NCBI GenBank assembly: GCA_964418575.1
Contig: CAYQMI010000078.1
Span: 1-17,420 of the forward strand
DNA length: 17,420 bases
Source of the DNA: Glaciecola sp964418575
Lineage (GTDB): Bacteria; Pseudomonadota; Gammaproteobacteria; Enterobacterales; Alteromonadaceae
Reading direction: 5' to 3'
Shown in pieces: positions 1 through 9,400 of the stretch (within the stretch, counting starts at the first letter, position 1; every line of letters starts with the position of its first letter). A program made the translations under genes and the position numbers. The notes beneath the pieces are model-generated. The model had not been told where the DNA came from, ran no database searches, and was given only the letters and a program-made list of their open reading frames with translations.

Positions 1-4
1 AGGC

Positions 5-44
5 GCAAAAGTCACGTAATAGTTATTCTATTGCTGGCTTTTGC
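5..44. repeat. Long imperfect stem-loop at left edge
   Basis: The arms 5-22 and 28-44 pair almost completely: GCAAAAG (5-11) with CTTTTGC (38-44), then three pairs including a T.G, a bulged C15, two further pairs, and AATAG (18-22) with CTATT (28-32) around a five-base TTATT loop. That is 17 pairs with one bulge. No T-run follows, so it does not look like an intrinsic terminator. No convincing gene covers it. It may be part of an interspersed palindromic repeat or a structured untranslated RNA whose gene lies left of the window; the sequence here does not decide. Confidence 0.55.
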
Positions 45-52
45 AACGCAGT

Positions 53-98
53 AATCCGAAATTCTAGCGGTGCTGAGCGCCGTTTCTTAAACAGGATT
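53..98. repeat. Second stem-loop next to the first
   Basis: AATCC (53-57) pairs with GGATT (94-98), enclosing an internal loop and a compact stem 66-73 / 77-84 (AGCGGTGC with GCGCCGTT, two G.T pairs) closed by the three-base loop TGA. It starts eight bases after the 5-44 stem-loop, so the first 100 bases look like one two-hairpin element. G+C is higher than in the AT-rich spacer that follows (100-200). Pairing was done by eye. Confidence 0.45.
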
Positions 99-269
99 CA
101 GGTTATATAGTAGCCTAATTTTTAATAGGAAAAACAGTTTTAAATTTTAGCCTTACTAGCTACCCTGTTTTAATTCACACAAAATCTAGCAGTTAGTCGT
201 TTGTTAAACCGCGTTAATTTTGCTAGTTTCTCAAACATGACGCTCCGTCTTATAAAGAATCCATTTATC

Positions 270-3200
270 ATGAAACTTGCTGCACTCATTCAGCCAGAAG
301 CTCATCAGCAAGTTAACGCTCTGTATCAAGAGTTTTTAAGTCGCCCTGCTACCGAGCAATGCGTATTAGTGTTGCTCTCGGTCATTTATAAAGCCATAAA
401 CATCAATCAGTTGAATGCGGTAGTCGCGATGCTCGAGCAACGTTCTGTTTTGGTAAAACCCAAAAGTGCTTATCGCCTGTCAGAACATCAATATAAGGAA
501 CTTGCCGCAGCCTCACTGCTGCATATTGAAAACGAGCAAATACGAATAAACCCTTTGCTGGCAAATTGTTTGATCAACTCGCTAGATGAGGCTGAGCAAC
601 TGTTTAATTTCAGCGAATACGATACTCACACCAGCAAACTGCTTAGCATTATTCTCGCTGCTGAAGACGTTGTGCCGGTGGTTACCGGTAACCATTGGCA
701 AAGCAAGGCGCTTGCAGACCGCCACCGAATGCTGCGAGATTTTTATTGCCTACAGCAAATAGATAAGCTTGTTTTAGCGATGGCCGCGAACAAAAATCCA
801 CAAATTGTGGACCATAAACTCAACGCTGCACTTGTTGAGCTATTGTTTTTACCTTTTGAACTTGAACAATTTTTGCTCTTACCTAACACGGTTCAATATC
901 AAGCCTTTGCCACATTGTTCTTCACCTTTCAAAAAGAAGGATGCCCGTGTAGCTATCCAATATCTCTTTTAGAACAAGTGTGTGAAGCTCACCCCGGCGC
1001 TAACGACTCATCGTATAATATTGACTGCCAACACTTGCTAGCAGAGCAGTATCTTTACCAACTGCGATTTGACGAGTACAAGCAACTAGCCTTATTTGAA
1101 GGTAAAAGTAGCTACGCTCTACAACTGCGCGCAGGCTTCTGTTTTTTAAGCGGCGACATAAACCAAGCGCTAGATTATTTTCAGCAGGCTATAGTGGCAA
1201 AAAACCGCCTTAGCCGGCGCAAAAATCAGTATCTAAATGGTGTGTTTGGGTATTTTCATAAGTTAGCGCTAATTGCTTACGGCAATCGCAATAACCCTTC
1301 ATATTATTATCAGGCGATTGAGCAAATTGAGTTTGAGAATGCTGATACCAAAGTTTTTAATCCTCTTAATAGCTTGAGCCAAGCCATGCTAGAAAGCATA
1401 CAGTTTTTATCGGGTGATACTGACCGTATTACTGGCAGGAGCGCTGACGAGACGAAGCATAACAGCTTCTTCGCTGATGCTTTAAATCGCTTTCATTATT
1501 TGCTCGCGCAACATTGGTCTAACGGCGTCATCGATAGTGAGCTCATTAACTTAACATCGCAATGCCAAGAGGAATTTGAGCGGCTTGATTATGTGCTTTT
1601 TGCGACACTTTCAAAGCAGTTAGTATATGCCTTCACACAGCAAAGCCTTGTGCATGATGAAAGTCTCATAAACATTACATCGATGATCGAATCAAAGTCT
1701 AGTTGGGACCTAGCCTTAGATAAACTGATGGCACTTAGCCCTAAAAAAAACGCCACTACAATAGACCACGAAAATACCGACATTGGCACAAATCGACTTG
1801 TTTGGGAGCTAGAAAGTAACAAGCCGCACAAGTTAATTCCGCGAGAACAAACACGCAACAAATCTACTTGGAGCAAGGGACGTGTTGTATCGCTCAAACA
1901 ATTAAAAGAACAAACTAAGTCGTTTAACTACTTAAGTGAATCTGACCTTCGCATTTGCAAGGCGATTAGGGCGTTTCATGGTTGGGGCTATAATGCGAAA
2001 GCCGAATACACCTTAGAAGGCCTAAGCGCGCTAGAAGCGGCGCTTGGTATCGATAAGCTTTATCATCAAGGGGATTTGAGCCAAACAATAGAACTCGTAA
2101 AATCTGAGCCTGAGCTTATGGTGAGTGAACAAGGGGGGCAAATCTGTCTGAGTATTCCTAACTTGCCAGACTTAACTATTGAGGAAGGCAAAGAACCGAG
2201 CGCACAACTCACATCAAGGTTAAATCAAGGAAAGCAAAACCAAGTGTATGCTTTAAAACGTGCATCAAGTCGTCTATATCAACTGACTGTATTCTCTGAA
2301 CAACACCTAAAAGTGGCAAAAATAGTCGGTGAAGGCGGATTACTCGTGCCCATAAGTGCAAAACAAAAAGCCTTAGATAGCATCGCCGCCATTGCCCCAT
2401 TTCTAAATATACAGTCTGATCTTGCCGAGTTAGATACTGGCTTAGAACGCTGGGACTGCGACCATCATCTTGTTGTCAATATTGAACCGGTAGGGCAAGG
2501 CCTTAGCTTCAATTGCGTAGTAATGCCCTTTGGTGAAAAAGGCCCCGCTTTCAAACCGGGGCTTGGCAATACTAATATTAGCACTGAAATTGGCGGCAAA
2601 CGCATTGCCACCCTGCGTGATTTAGCCTATGAACAAAGGCTCTTAGACCAGCTCGATCAAGCTTGCCCGATGTTTCTGGGTATGTCGGATACGAGCTTAT
2701 TGCTAAACGACTTTCAAAGTGCGTTGCAAGCACTGGAAGAACTCGAAGCTGCGAGGGTAAGCCCCCACTTTGATGTGATTCTTCGCTGGCCAAAAGGTAA
2801 AAAGTTTAGTGTCAGCAAGACATTACAAAGCGCACATCTTCAGCTTGCTTTGGGTAAAAAGAGTGAATGGTTTGATATCAGCGGAAATTTGCACATAAAC
2901 GACGAGCAGGTGATAGCGCTCAGGCAATTACTCGAATTAGTGAAAACCAGTAATGGACGCTTTGTTGCCCTTGGCAGTGAGCAAGTATTGGCTTTATCTG
3001 AAGATTTAAAAAACAAACTAGAGCAACTTAACCAGCTGAGCGAAGACGGAAAATTTCATCCCTTAGCCGCTTTTCAGATAGCAGAGGTCACGGCTGGGAT
3101 GCGCATGAAAACCTTGCATGCTTGGGACCAACAAACCCTTAAAATGCGTGAAGCAAATACCGTCAGCATTAAAGTGCCGTCGACCTTCAAAGGGCAGCTC

Positions 3201-4604
3201 CGCGACTACCAGTTTGCTGGTTTTGAATGGGCGATGCGCCTAGCGCACTGGGGCGCGGGAGCATGTTTAGCAGACGATATGGGCTTGGGTAAAACATTGC
3301 AGGCGCTCGCAGTCATTCTAGCAAGAGCAAACAAGGGACCAAGTCTGGTAATAGCACCCACTTCGGTGTGCTTTAATTGGCAGCAAGAAGCTAGCAAGTT
3401 TTGTCCAACTTTATCTGTAAAGCTATTTTCAGAAGCAGGTAGCATTGACGACAGAAAGCAGCTTTTGCAAAATTTAGACTCACTGGACTGCTTAGTGCTG
3501 AGCTATGGAATGCTCCAGCGGGAAAGCGAATTATTACAGTCTGTTTCTTGGACCACTATTGTAGCGGATGAAGCGCAAGCCCTTAAAAACCCTATTGCTA
3601 AACGCACAAAAGCTGCATGTGCACTTAAAGCCGATTTTAAAATGGTTACCACTGGTACCCCTATCGAAAATGATTTGAGTGAGCTTTGGAGCATATTTAG
3701 GTTTGTGAACCCAGGGCTTTTAGGGAATCTAAAGAGTTTTAGTAAACGTTTTTCCCACCCTATTGAAAACGCCAAAGAAGAGCCGCTAAAAGCAAGAGCA
3801 GCCAGCCAAGCGTTGCGCACCTTAACAGAGACATTTATTTTGCGGCGAATGAAACATGATGTACTAAGTGAGTTGCCGCCCCGCACTAACATCAATGTAG
3901 CGGTCAATATGAGCGCAGAAGAGCAAGCCTTTTATGAAGCACTCAGGCTAAATGCAATCGACAATATTAGTCAAAGTAGCCAACAGGGAAATACAGGTGA
4001 GCAAAGAATAAAAATGCTCGCCGAGTTGGTGAAGCTTCGCCAAGCATGTTGCAATGTAAAATTGGTGATGGCTGAAAGTAGTATTCCAAGCGCTAAGCTA
4101 GAGGCCTTAGATGAGCTCTTGAATGAGCTTAAGCTCAACAATCACAAAGCGCTTATCTTCAGCCAGTTTGTTGGGCACTTGCAACTGATAAAAGAACATA
4201 TTGAGGCTAGGGGTTTTAGTTACCAATATTTAGATGGGGCAACGCCGCAAAAAGTCAGGCAAAAAGCCGTTAATAACTTTCAATCCGGTGAAGGCGATAT
4301 ATTTCTAATTAGCTTAAAAGCAGGAGGGTCAGGCCTTAACTTAACGGCTGCAGATTATGTTATACATATGGACCCTTGGTGGAACCCCGCGGTAGAAGAT
4401 CAGGCTTCAGATCGAGCCCATCGAATAGGGCAAAATCGCCCCGTTACAATTTATCGTTTGATATGCCAGAACACCATTGAACAAAAGATAGTTGCGCTAC
4501 ACGAACATAAACGCGATATCGCCGACACAATCTTAAGTGGCAATGATTCAGTGACTAAGCTATCGGTGGACGACATGCTGAATATGTTAAAAGATACGCT
4601 TTGA
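270..4604 (+). CDS. Large SNF2-family DEAD/DEAH-box ATPase
   Basis: A 1444-residue protein with a C-terminal SNF2 motor. Numbered from the ATG at 270: Walker A DDMGLGKT (about 1002-1009), Walker B DEAQ (1100-1103), motif III TGTPIEN (1128-1134), and a C-terminal helicase lobe with GGSGLNLTAADYV and the motif VI arginines in RAHRIGQ (1382-1388). Family members are ATP-driven translocases that remodel protein-DNA or protein-RNA complexes; the target here is unknown. The first ~950 residues are not recognisable beyond a helical, TPR-like stretch near 280-325. It is not RapA, which is ~970 residues with a different N-terminus. The start is uncertain: the frame opens at TTG 201 with another ATG at 237, but only ATG 270 has even a weak purine-rich sequence (AAAGAA, 254-259) before it. 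It stands alone, with no methylase, nuclease or phage gene beside it, so a defence role is unsupported. Confidence 0.9.
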   Translation: MKLAALIQPEAHQQVNALYQEFLSRPATEQCVLVLLSVIYKAININQLNAVVAMLEQRSVLVKPKSAYRLSEHQYKELAAASLLHIENEQIRINPLLANCLINSLDEAEQLFNFSEYDTHTSKLLSIILAAEDVVPVVTGNHWQSKALADRHRMLRDFYCLQQIDKLVLAMAANKNPQIVDHKLNAALVELLFLPFELEQFLLLPNTVQYQAFATLFFTFQKEGCPCSYPISLLEQVCEAHPGANDSSYNIDCQHLLAEQYLYQLRFDEYKQLALFEGKSSYALQLRAGFCFLSGDINQALDYFQQAIVAKNRLSRRKNQYLNGVFGYFHKLALIAYGNRNNPSYYYQAIEQIEFENADTKVFNPLNSLSQAMLESIQFLSGDTDRITGRSADETKHNSFFADALNRFHYLLAQHWSNGVIDSELINLTSQCQEEFERLDYVLFATLSKQLVYAFTQQSLVHDESLINITSMIESKSSWDLALDKLMALSPKKNATTIDHENTDIGTNRLVWELESNKPHKLIPREQTRNKSTWSKGRVVSLKQLKEQTKSFNYLSESDLRICKAIRAFHGWGYNAKAEYTLEGLSALEAALGIDKLYHQGDLSQTIELVKSEPELMVSEQGGQICLSIPNLPDLTIEEGKEPSAQLTSRLNQGKQNQVYALKRASSRLYQLTVFSEQHLKVAKIVGEGGLLVPISAKQKALDSIAAIAPFLNIQSDLAELDTGLERWDCDHHLVVNIEPVGQGLSFNCVVMPFGEKGPAFKPGLGNTNISTEIGGKRIATLRDLAYEQRLLDQLDQACPMFLGMSDTSLLLNDFQSALQALEELEAARVSPHFDVILRWPKGKKFSVSKTLQSAHLQLALGKKSEWFDISGNLHINDEQVIALRQLLELVKTSNGRFVALGSEQVLALSEDLKNKLEQLNQLSEDGKFHPLAAFQIAEVTAGMRMKTLHAWDQQTLKMREANTVSIKVPSTFKGQLRDYQFAGFEWAMRLAHWGAGACLADDMGLGKTLQALAVILARANKGPSLVIAPTSVCFNWQQEASKFCPTLSVKLFSEAGSIDDRKQLLQNLDSLDCLVLSYGMLQRESELLQSVSWTTIVADEAQALKNPIAKRTKAACALKADFKMVTTGTPIENDLSELWSIFRFVNPGLLGNLKSFSKRFSHPIENAKEEPLKARAASQALRTLTETFILRRMKHDVLSELPPRTNINVAVNMSAEEQAFYEALRLNAIDNISQSSQQGNTGEQRIKMLAELVKLRQACCNVKLVMAESSIPSAKLEALDELLNELKLNNHKALIFSQFVGHLQLIKEHIEARGFSYQYLDGATPQKVRQKAVNNFQSGEGDIFLISLKAGGSGLNLTAADYVIHMDPWWNPAVEDQASDRAHRIGQNRPVTIYRLICQNTIEQKIVALHEHKRDIADTILSGNDSVTKLSVDDMLNMLKDTL

Positions 4605-4612
4605 AGACCAGT

Positions 4613-4643
4613 TTGACTATACTAAACCCAACGTGACTATATG
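4613..4643 (+). promoter_or_regulatory. Possible pirin promoter with direct repeat
   Basis: TTGACT at 4613-4618 could be a -35 box, with TATATG at 4638-4643 as a weak -10 at a long 19-base spacing. The octamer TGACTATA occurs twice here, at 4614-4621 and 4634-4641, exactly 20 bases apart, which is about two helical turns and would suit a dimeric regulator. The region lies just behind the SNF2 stop codon and about 70 bases before the pirin start. Confidence 0.3.
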
Positions 4644-4712
4644 TTTTGCCATTGGCGTTAACTAAAAAACTAAACAACGAAAAATAAACAACAAAGAATT
4701 AGGAAGATCTAA

Positions 4713-5624
4713 ATGAGTAACCTAAGTTTACAAGCTATACAACCTTGTAATGTTGAACAAAAATGTTCGGCATTCGATTTACTTATTCAGCCCAGGGATA
4801 AAGAGCTAGGCGGATTTTCAGTTAGGCGCAGCTTGCCGACCAGAGAGCAAAAAATGGTAGGCCCTTGGATATTTTTTGATGAAATGGGGCCGGCAACTTT
4901 CCCAGCGGGTCAGGGGATTAATGTACGCCCTCACCCACATGTAAACATTGCTACCGTGACCTACTTATTTGAGGGTGAAATATTACACCGAGATTCTGTT
5001 GGCAGTTACCAAGCGATTCGCCCAGGCGATGTAAATTTAATGGTAACGGGCAGCGGCATGGTGCATTCAGAGCGCGAACGCCCAGAGGTAAGCGAAGTAG
5101 AGCATCGCCTGCACGGTTTGCAGCTATGGTTGGCTTTGCCTGAAGAATACGAAGAAACTGCCCCCGCATTTTACCATTATCCAAGCGCTGATATACCCAC
5201 TGTGAAAAACGATGCATTTGATGCTCGCATAATTATTGGTAATGCTTTTGGCGCGAGCTCTCCGGTTAAAACCTATGCTGATACGCTTTATGTTGAGGTT
5301 TCACTGAAGAAAGGAAAGTCTTTAGTGCTGCCCGAGGCTGAAGAGCGGGGCGTTTATGTAGTAAAAGGTCAACTCAGCGCAAAAGGTAGCACCATGCCAA
5401 AGCGCTCAATGGCAATATTTTCAAGAGAAAAGCATATTGAACTGACCGCCGACGAAGACAGCAGAATTGCCATCATTGGCGGTGAAACGCTTGGCAAACG
5501 CTACATTGAATGGAATTTTGTTTCTAGCCGTAAAGAGCGAATTGAACAAGCGAAGGCCGACTGGAAAGCAGATCGTTTTCCAAAAGTTGCGGGGGATGAA
5601 GACGAATTTATCCCCCTTCCCTAA
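4713..5624 (+). CDS. Pirin family protein
   Basis: A 303-residue bicupin of the pirin family. The N-terminal cupin carries the metal-binding set of the family: His74 and His76 in RPHPHVNIATVTYLFEGE, then His118 and Glu120 in GSGMVHSERE, with the same spacing as the iron ligands of human pirin. The second cupin (about 170-255) has no visible metal ligands, as usual. Bacterial pirins include quercetin 2,3-dioxygenases and proteins that modulate metabolic enzymes; the substrate cannot be read from the sequence. The start is clear: AGGA at 4701-4704 precedes ATG 4713 by eight bases. The gene converges on the flavin reductase-like gene, with only 13 bases between the stop codons. Confidence 0.95.
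   Translation: MSNLSLQAIQPCNVEQKCSAFDLLIQPRDKELGGFSVRRSLPTREQKMVGPWIFFDEMGPATFPAGQGINVRPHPHVNIATVTYLFEGEILHRDSVGSYQAIRPGDVNLMVTGSGMVHSERERPEVSEVEHRLHGLQLWLALPEEYEETAPAFYHYPSADIPTVKNDAFDARIIIGNAFGASSPVKTYADTLYVEVSLKKGKSLVLPEAEERGVYVVKGQLSAKGSTMPKRSMAIFSREKHIELTADEDSRIAIIGGETLGKRYIEWNFVSSRKERIEQAKADWKADRFPKVAGDEDEFIPLP
5591..5616. other. Hairpin at the 3' ends of two convergent genes
   Basis: GGGGGATGAA (5591-5600) pairs with TTTATCCCCC (5607-5616) through ten pairs, one of them G.T, around a six-base loop. It lies within the last codons of the pirin gene and just beyond the stop of the opposing flavin reductase-like gene. On the minus strand it is followed by a short TTTT, on the plus strand by no T-run. 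It may help end minus-strand transcription, but as an intrinsic terminator it is weak. Confidence 0.4.
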
Positions 5625-5637
5625 GTTAGCAGGGCAT

Positions 5638-6249
5638 TTATTTTGGCCGAGCCTTGCTAAATACCTCTCCTAAATTCGCATATTGGCTCGCCCCTAAACG
5701 AGCTAGGGGATCTATTGCCAGCGCATCTATGCTAATGCGCTTTTCGCTTTGAGTGACGGCAGCATCATCAACATACAATTCTAAGGCTTCAACAAAAACC
5801 AATTGTTGCGCTGTGTTTCCTATACTTGTGCGGCTGTGCACTTTGCATAAATAGGCAATTGGGCAGCCTGCAATTTTTGGCAAGGGCCAGTCCTGATGAC
5901 TTTGTAAAGCAACATTATTGTTATCTACCTCACTTTCACCATATTTAAGGCTTGCCGCAGTGGCCGTGACTAATTCTGCTTGTTCTACATGCGCGATATG
6001 CACCACGCAATAGGCGCCATCAAGCAAGTTTGTTGCGGTATCTTTGGCATTACCGTCGGGCTTTTTGCCCATCGACAGCATCATTAGAGGTGGGTCGCTG
6101 CATACGGCATTAAAGTATGAAAAAGGCGCAAGGTTTAAGCTTTCATCATTGTTTTGGGTGAGCACCCACGCAATGGGGCGAGGAATAATGGTTTGAGTCA
6201 TTAAATGATAAACGCCAGTACCTGAGAGTGAAGATAAGTGGATATTCAA
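5638..6249 (-). CDS. Flavin reductase-like FMN-binding protein
   Basis: A member of the flavin reductase-like domain family (FMN-binding split barrel), about 203 residues. Typical family signatures are PRPIAWV near residue 24, NLAPFSYFN near 39, and the KDTATNLLDGAYCVV stretch near 69. Such proteins bind FMN and either reduce free flavin with NAD(P)H or act as oxidoreductases of unknown substrate. I place the start at TTG 6247-6249, because AAGGA (complement of 6257-6261) lies seven bases before it and the resulting N-terminus MNIHLSSLS aligns with how this family begins. The longest open frame would start at another TTG (6288) without a ribosome binding site, adding 13 unlikely residues (MATTNINNKKDDV). 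It is divergent from the Tricorn-like gene and convergent with pirin. Confidence 0.87.
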   Translation of the reverse strand: MNIHLSSLSGTGVYHLMTQTIIPRPIAWVLTQNNDESLNLAPFSYFNAVCSDPPLMMLSMGKKPDGNAKDTATNLLDGAYCVVHIAHVEQAELVTATAASLKYGESEVDNNNVALQSHQDWPLPKIAGCPIAYLCKVHSRTSIGNTAQQLVFVEALELYVDDAAVTQSEKRISIDALAIDPLARLGASQYANLGEVFSKARPK

Positions 6250-6310
6250 AACATCGTCCTTTTTGTTATTTATGTTTGTTGTTGCCAAGCGGCTTTTTCT
6301 TGGAGGATAA

Positions 6311-6352
6311 GTACTCTTTTTTAAGGCAGTGTACTATTATCAAAAGCGTACT
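6311..6352. promoter_or_regulatory. Three GTACT motifs between divergent genes
   Basis: GTACT occurs at 6311-6315, 6331-6335 and 6348-6352, each followed by an AT-rich, T-dominated stretch, in the 157-base spacer between the flavin reductase-like start and the Tricorn-like start. The 20- and 17-base spacing is compatible with a regulator binding one face of the helix. I cannot assign it to a known regulator and see no clear -35/-10 pair. Confidence 0.25.
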
Positions 6353-6406
6353 TTTATTGTAGTTACTAAAATTCAAATAAAACAACTCCTTTAAGGAAGT
6401 GACACT

Positions 6407-9400
6407 ATGAAGAAGATTTCGCAATGCATTAGCGTTGGTCTGCCCTTTTTGCTGTGCAGTTCAATTGCGCTCGCAGCGCCAACAAAAATGCTAGAACAGC
6501 CCGACCTATCCGATAATCATATTACTTTTATTTACGCGCAAGATTTATGGCTTGCCAACAAAGATGGCAGTAACCCCAAGCGTTTAGTCAGTGACGACGA
6601 GCGCCAAATGAACCCCCACTTCTCGCCCGACGGCAAGCATATCGCGTTTACCGCTAACTATGGCAGCAATGAAGATGTGTATGTGGTGTCGGTTGATGGC
6701 GGAGAAGCCACGCGTCTTACTTTTCACCCCAGCGACGATGTTGTAGAGGGCTGGTCGAACGATGGCAAGCGAGTGGTATTTACCAGTATGCGCGAGGCTA
6801 ACCACAACCGTTCACCGCAAATGTTTGAAATTAGCGTAGAAGGTGGCCATCCACTTAAAGTGATGGAAGCAAGAGCCGTTGACCCAGTATGGGCGGCTGA
6901 TGGCGAAACCATCGCCTATCGACCTTTTCACAAAGCGCACCGCGGCGCCAGCGGTTGGCGACAGCACAGAGGCGGTACTTCACCCCCCGTATGGATTTAC
7001 AATACCAAAACCCACGCTACTACCGAAGTACCTAAACCAAATAGTAATGACTTTGAACCCATGTGGGTCAACGACAATGTCTATTTTCTTTCAGATAGAG
7101 AAAACTCAGTCGGACTTTATCAATTTACCGATAGCGGCGAAGTGAACAAAGTACTCGACACATCGCCTTGGGATATTTTAAGTGCCAATGCGCACGGCTC
7201 AGAAATTATTTTTGAAGCTGGTGGCGAGGTGATGATGCACGACACCAACACCCAGCAAACACAAACCCTTGCAATTAATATCAATCCCGATTTACCTGAA
7301 CGGAGGGTCAGCTGGAAGGATGTTAGCAGTAATATAGAATTTGCATCTTTATCGCCCACTGGCAAACGCGTCGCCATTATCGCAAGGGGCGAAGTATTTA
7401 CCATTCCTTTAGAAGATGGCACCACGCGCAATGTTTCGCAAAGCGAAGGGGTGCGAGAAATGACTGCAATTTGGTCGGCAGATGGCAGCAAGATCGCATA
7501 TTTGTCTGATGCTTCTGGCGCTTATAAGCTAGTAATCAGCGACCAGTTTGGCAAAGAGCAAGACGCCAACTATGAGCTTAGCGATGTAAAAACCAATTAC
7601 TTTGATTTAGTCACATTTGCAGACAATGACAGCAAAGTGATTTTCCGCGATAGCCACCTAAACCTGAAATACTTTGACATTAAAAAAGAGCGTACTTATG
7701 TTATTGGCACAGACCCAGTGCGCAAAGGTTTTGTGGAAGGCTCTCAGCAAGTATCAGTTTCGCCTGATGGTAAATGGGTGGCTTATTCCCTCATTGGCCC
7801 AAGTAACAATCAAGTTTTATATCTGTATAATTTTGATAGCAATAAAGCCACTGCTATTACCGACGGTATGAGTGACGCTGGGCAACCTGCGTTTTCTGCC
7901 GATGGCAAATATTTGTATTTTTCAGCCTCGACTAATCGCGGACCCTCCGTTGCATCAATTGATATGTCGCAGCAAGACCGCCCTTATCGCGCAGCACTTT
8001 ATGCGGTGGTTTTATCTGAGTCAGGTAAATCGCCTTTACTGCCGAAATCGGATGAAGAGACAGCCGCAAGCGACAGTAATGAAAGTGAAGAAAAATCAGA
8101 AGATAAAAAAGAAGAAGATAAAGCTACCCGTATTGACTTAGATGGCATTATGCAGCGCATAGTTGCCTTGCCAGTAGCTGAGAAAAACTACAGCAATTTG
8201 CTTGCCGGGCACGATGGCGCACTTTATTACATTGAAAATCCGCAGCCAGGCTCAGGCTTTGCGCCCTCTGGTCAAGTAGCCGATAAAAGCAATTTAATGC
8301 GTTTTGATATGGAAGAAAAATCGGCGGCACAAGCCGTTGCAGATGTACGCGCCTTTATTTTAAGCCATGACGCAAAAACCATGCTCTATGTGGGTTCAAG
8401 TGGTCAATGGCAAAGCGCTGAAGTAGGTGAAAAAATAGAAGGCAAAGCGCTGAATGTATCGGAGCTTAAATTGCGCATCGACCCGGTAAAAGAATGGGCG
8501 CAAATATTTGAAGATGCTTGGCGCATGCAGGTGGACTACTTTTATGCCGAGAATATGCACGGTATAGACTGGCCAGCGATTTATGAGCAATATCGCCCAT
8601 TGCTTAGTCATGTAGGTACAAGAGCCGACCTCAATAAACTGATTGTGGCGATGATTGCAGAGCTACAAGTAGGGCATAACCGCGCCTATGGCGGCGATAC
8701 TTATCGCCCCGATGGAATAAATGTGGGTTTGTTAGGCGCCGACATTCGCTACGAGAATGATGCCTTTAGGCTCGCCAAAATCTACACAGGTGAAAAGTGG
8801 AATCCTTTCCTGGATGCACCATTAGGTATTCCTGGTGTAGATATTAAGCAAGGTGATTACATTCACGCGGTAAATGGCCAAGCCTTTTCTGCGAACGATA
8901 ACTTTTTTGCTGCCTTTGAAAATACGGTAGGCAAGCAAGTGACTTTGTTGGTGAGCGACAACCCTAAAGGCAAAAATGCTAAAGAAGTCACTGTTGTTCC
9001 TATGGGCAATGAGCGCAATGCGCGGCTTTGGTCGTGGATTGAGAGCAATCGTAAATATGTAGATGAGCAAACGGATGGACAAGTGGGCTATGTGTATGTG
9101 CCAAATACCGCAGATGCAGGCTTTACCTTTTTCAACCGCATGTTTTTTGCTCAGTTAGACAAAAAAGCGATTATCATTGATGAACGCTCTAATGGCGGCG
9201 GTCAAATAGCTAACTACATTACCGATGTGTTGTCGAAAACCTATTTAGCCGGTTTTAAAGACCGTGACGGCAAAGTATATGGCTCGCCGGTAGGTGCGCT
9301 CGACGGACCCAAAGTAATGCTCATTGACCAAGACGCCGGCTCCGGTGGTGACTTTTTACCTTACGCCTTTAAACACGAAGGCATTGGTAAACTCATTGGC

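Noticed and set aside
3..120. Open plus-strand frame at the left edge as the 3' end of a gene
   Set aside because: The 38-codon frame has no recognisable content and coincides with two stem-loops; a coding tail cannot be shown.
942..995. Possible SWIM zinc finger (CPC then CEAH) in the SNF2 protein N-terminus
   Set aside because: SWIM requires CxCxnCxH; here the last pair is CxxH, and the surrounding helical sequence does not look like a SWIM domain.
270..4604. SNF2 gene as part of a defence system (DISARM- or BREX-like)
   Set aside because: No methylase, nuclease, phospholipase D or other defence gene is adjacent; the neighbours are pirin and a flavin reductase.
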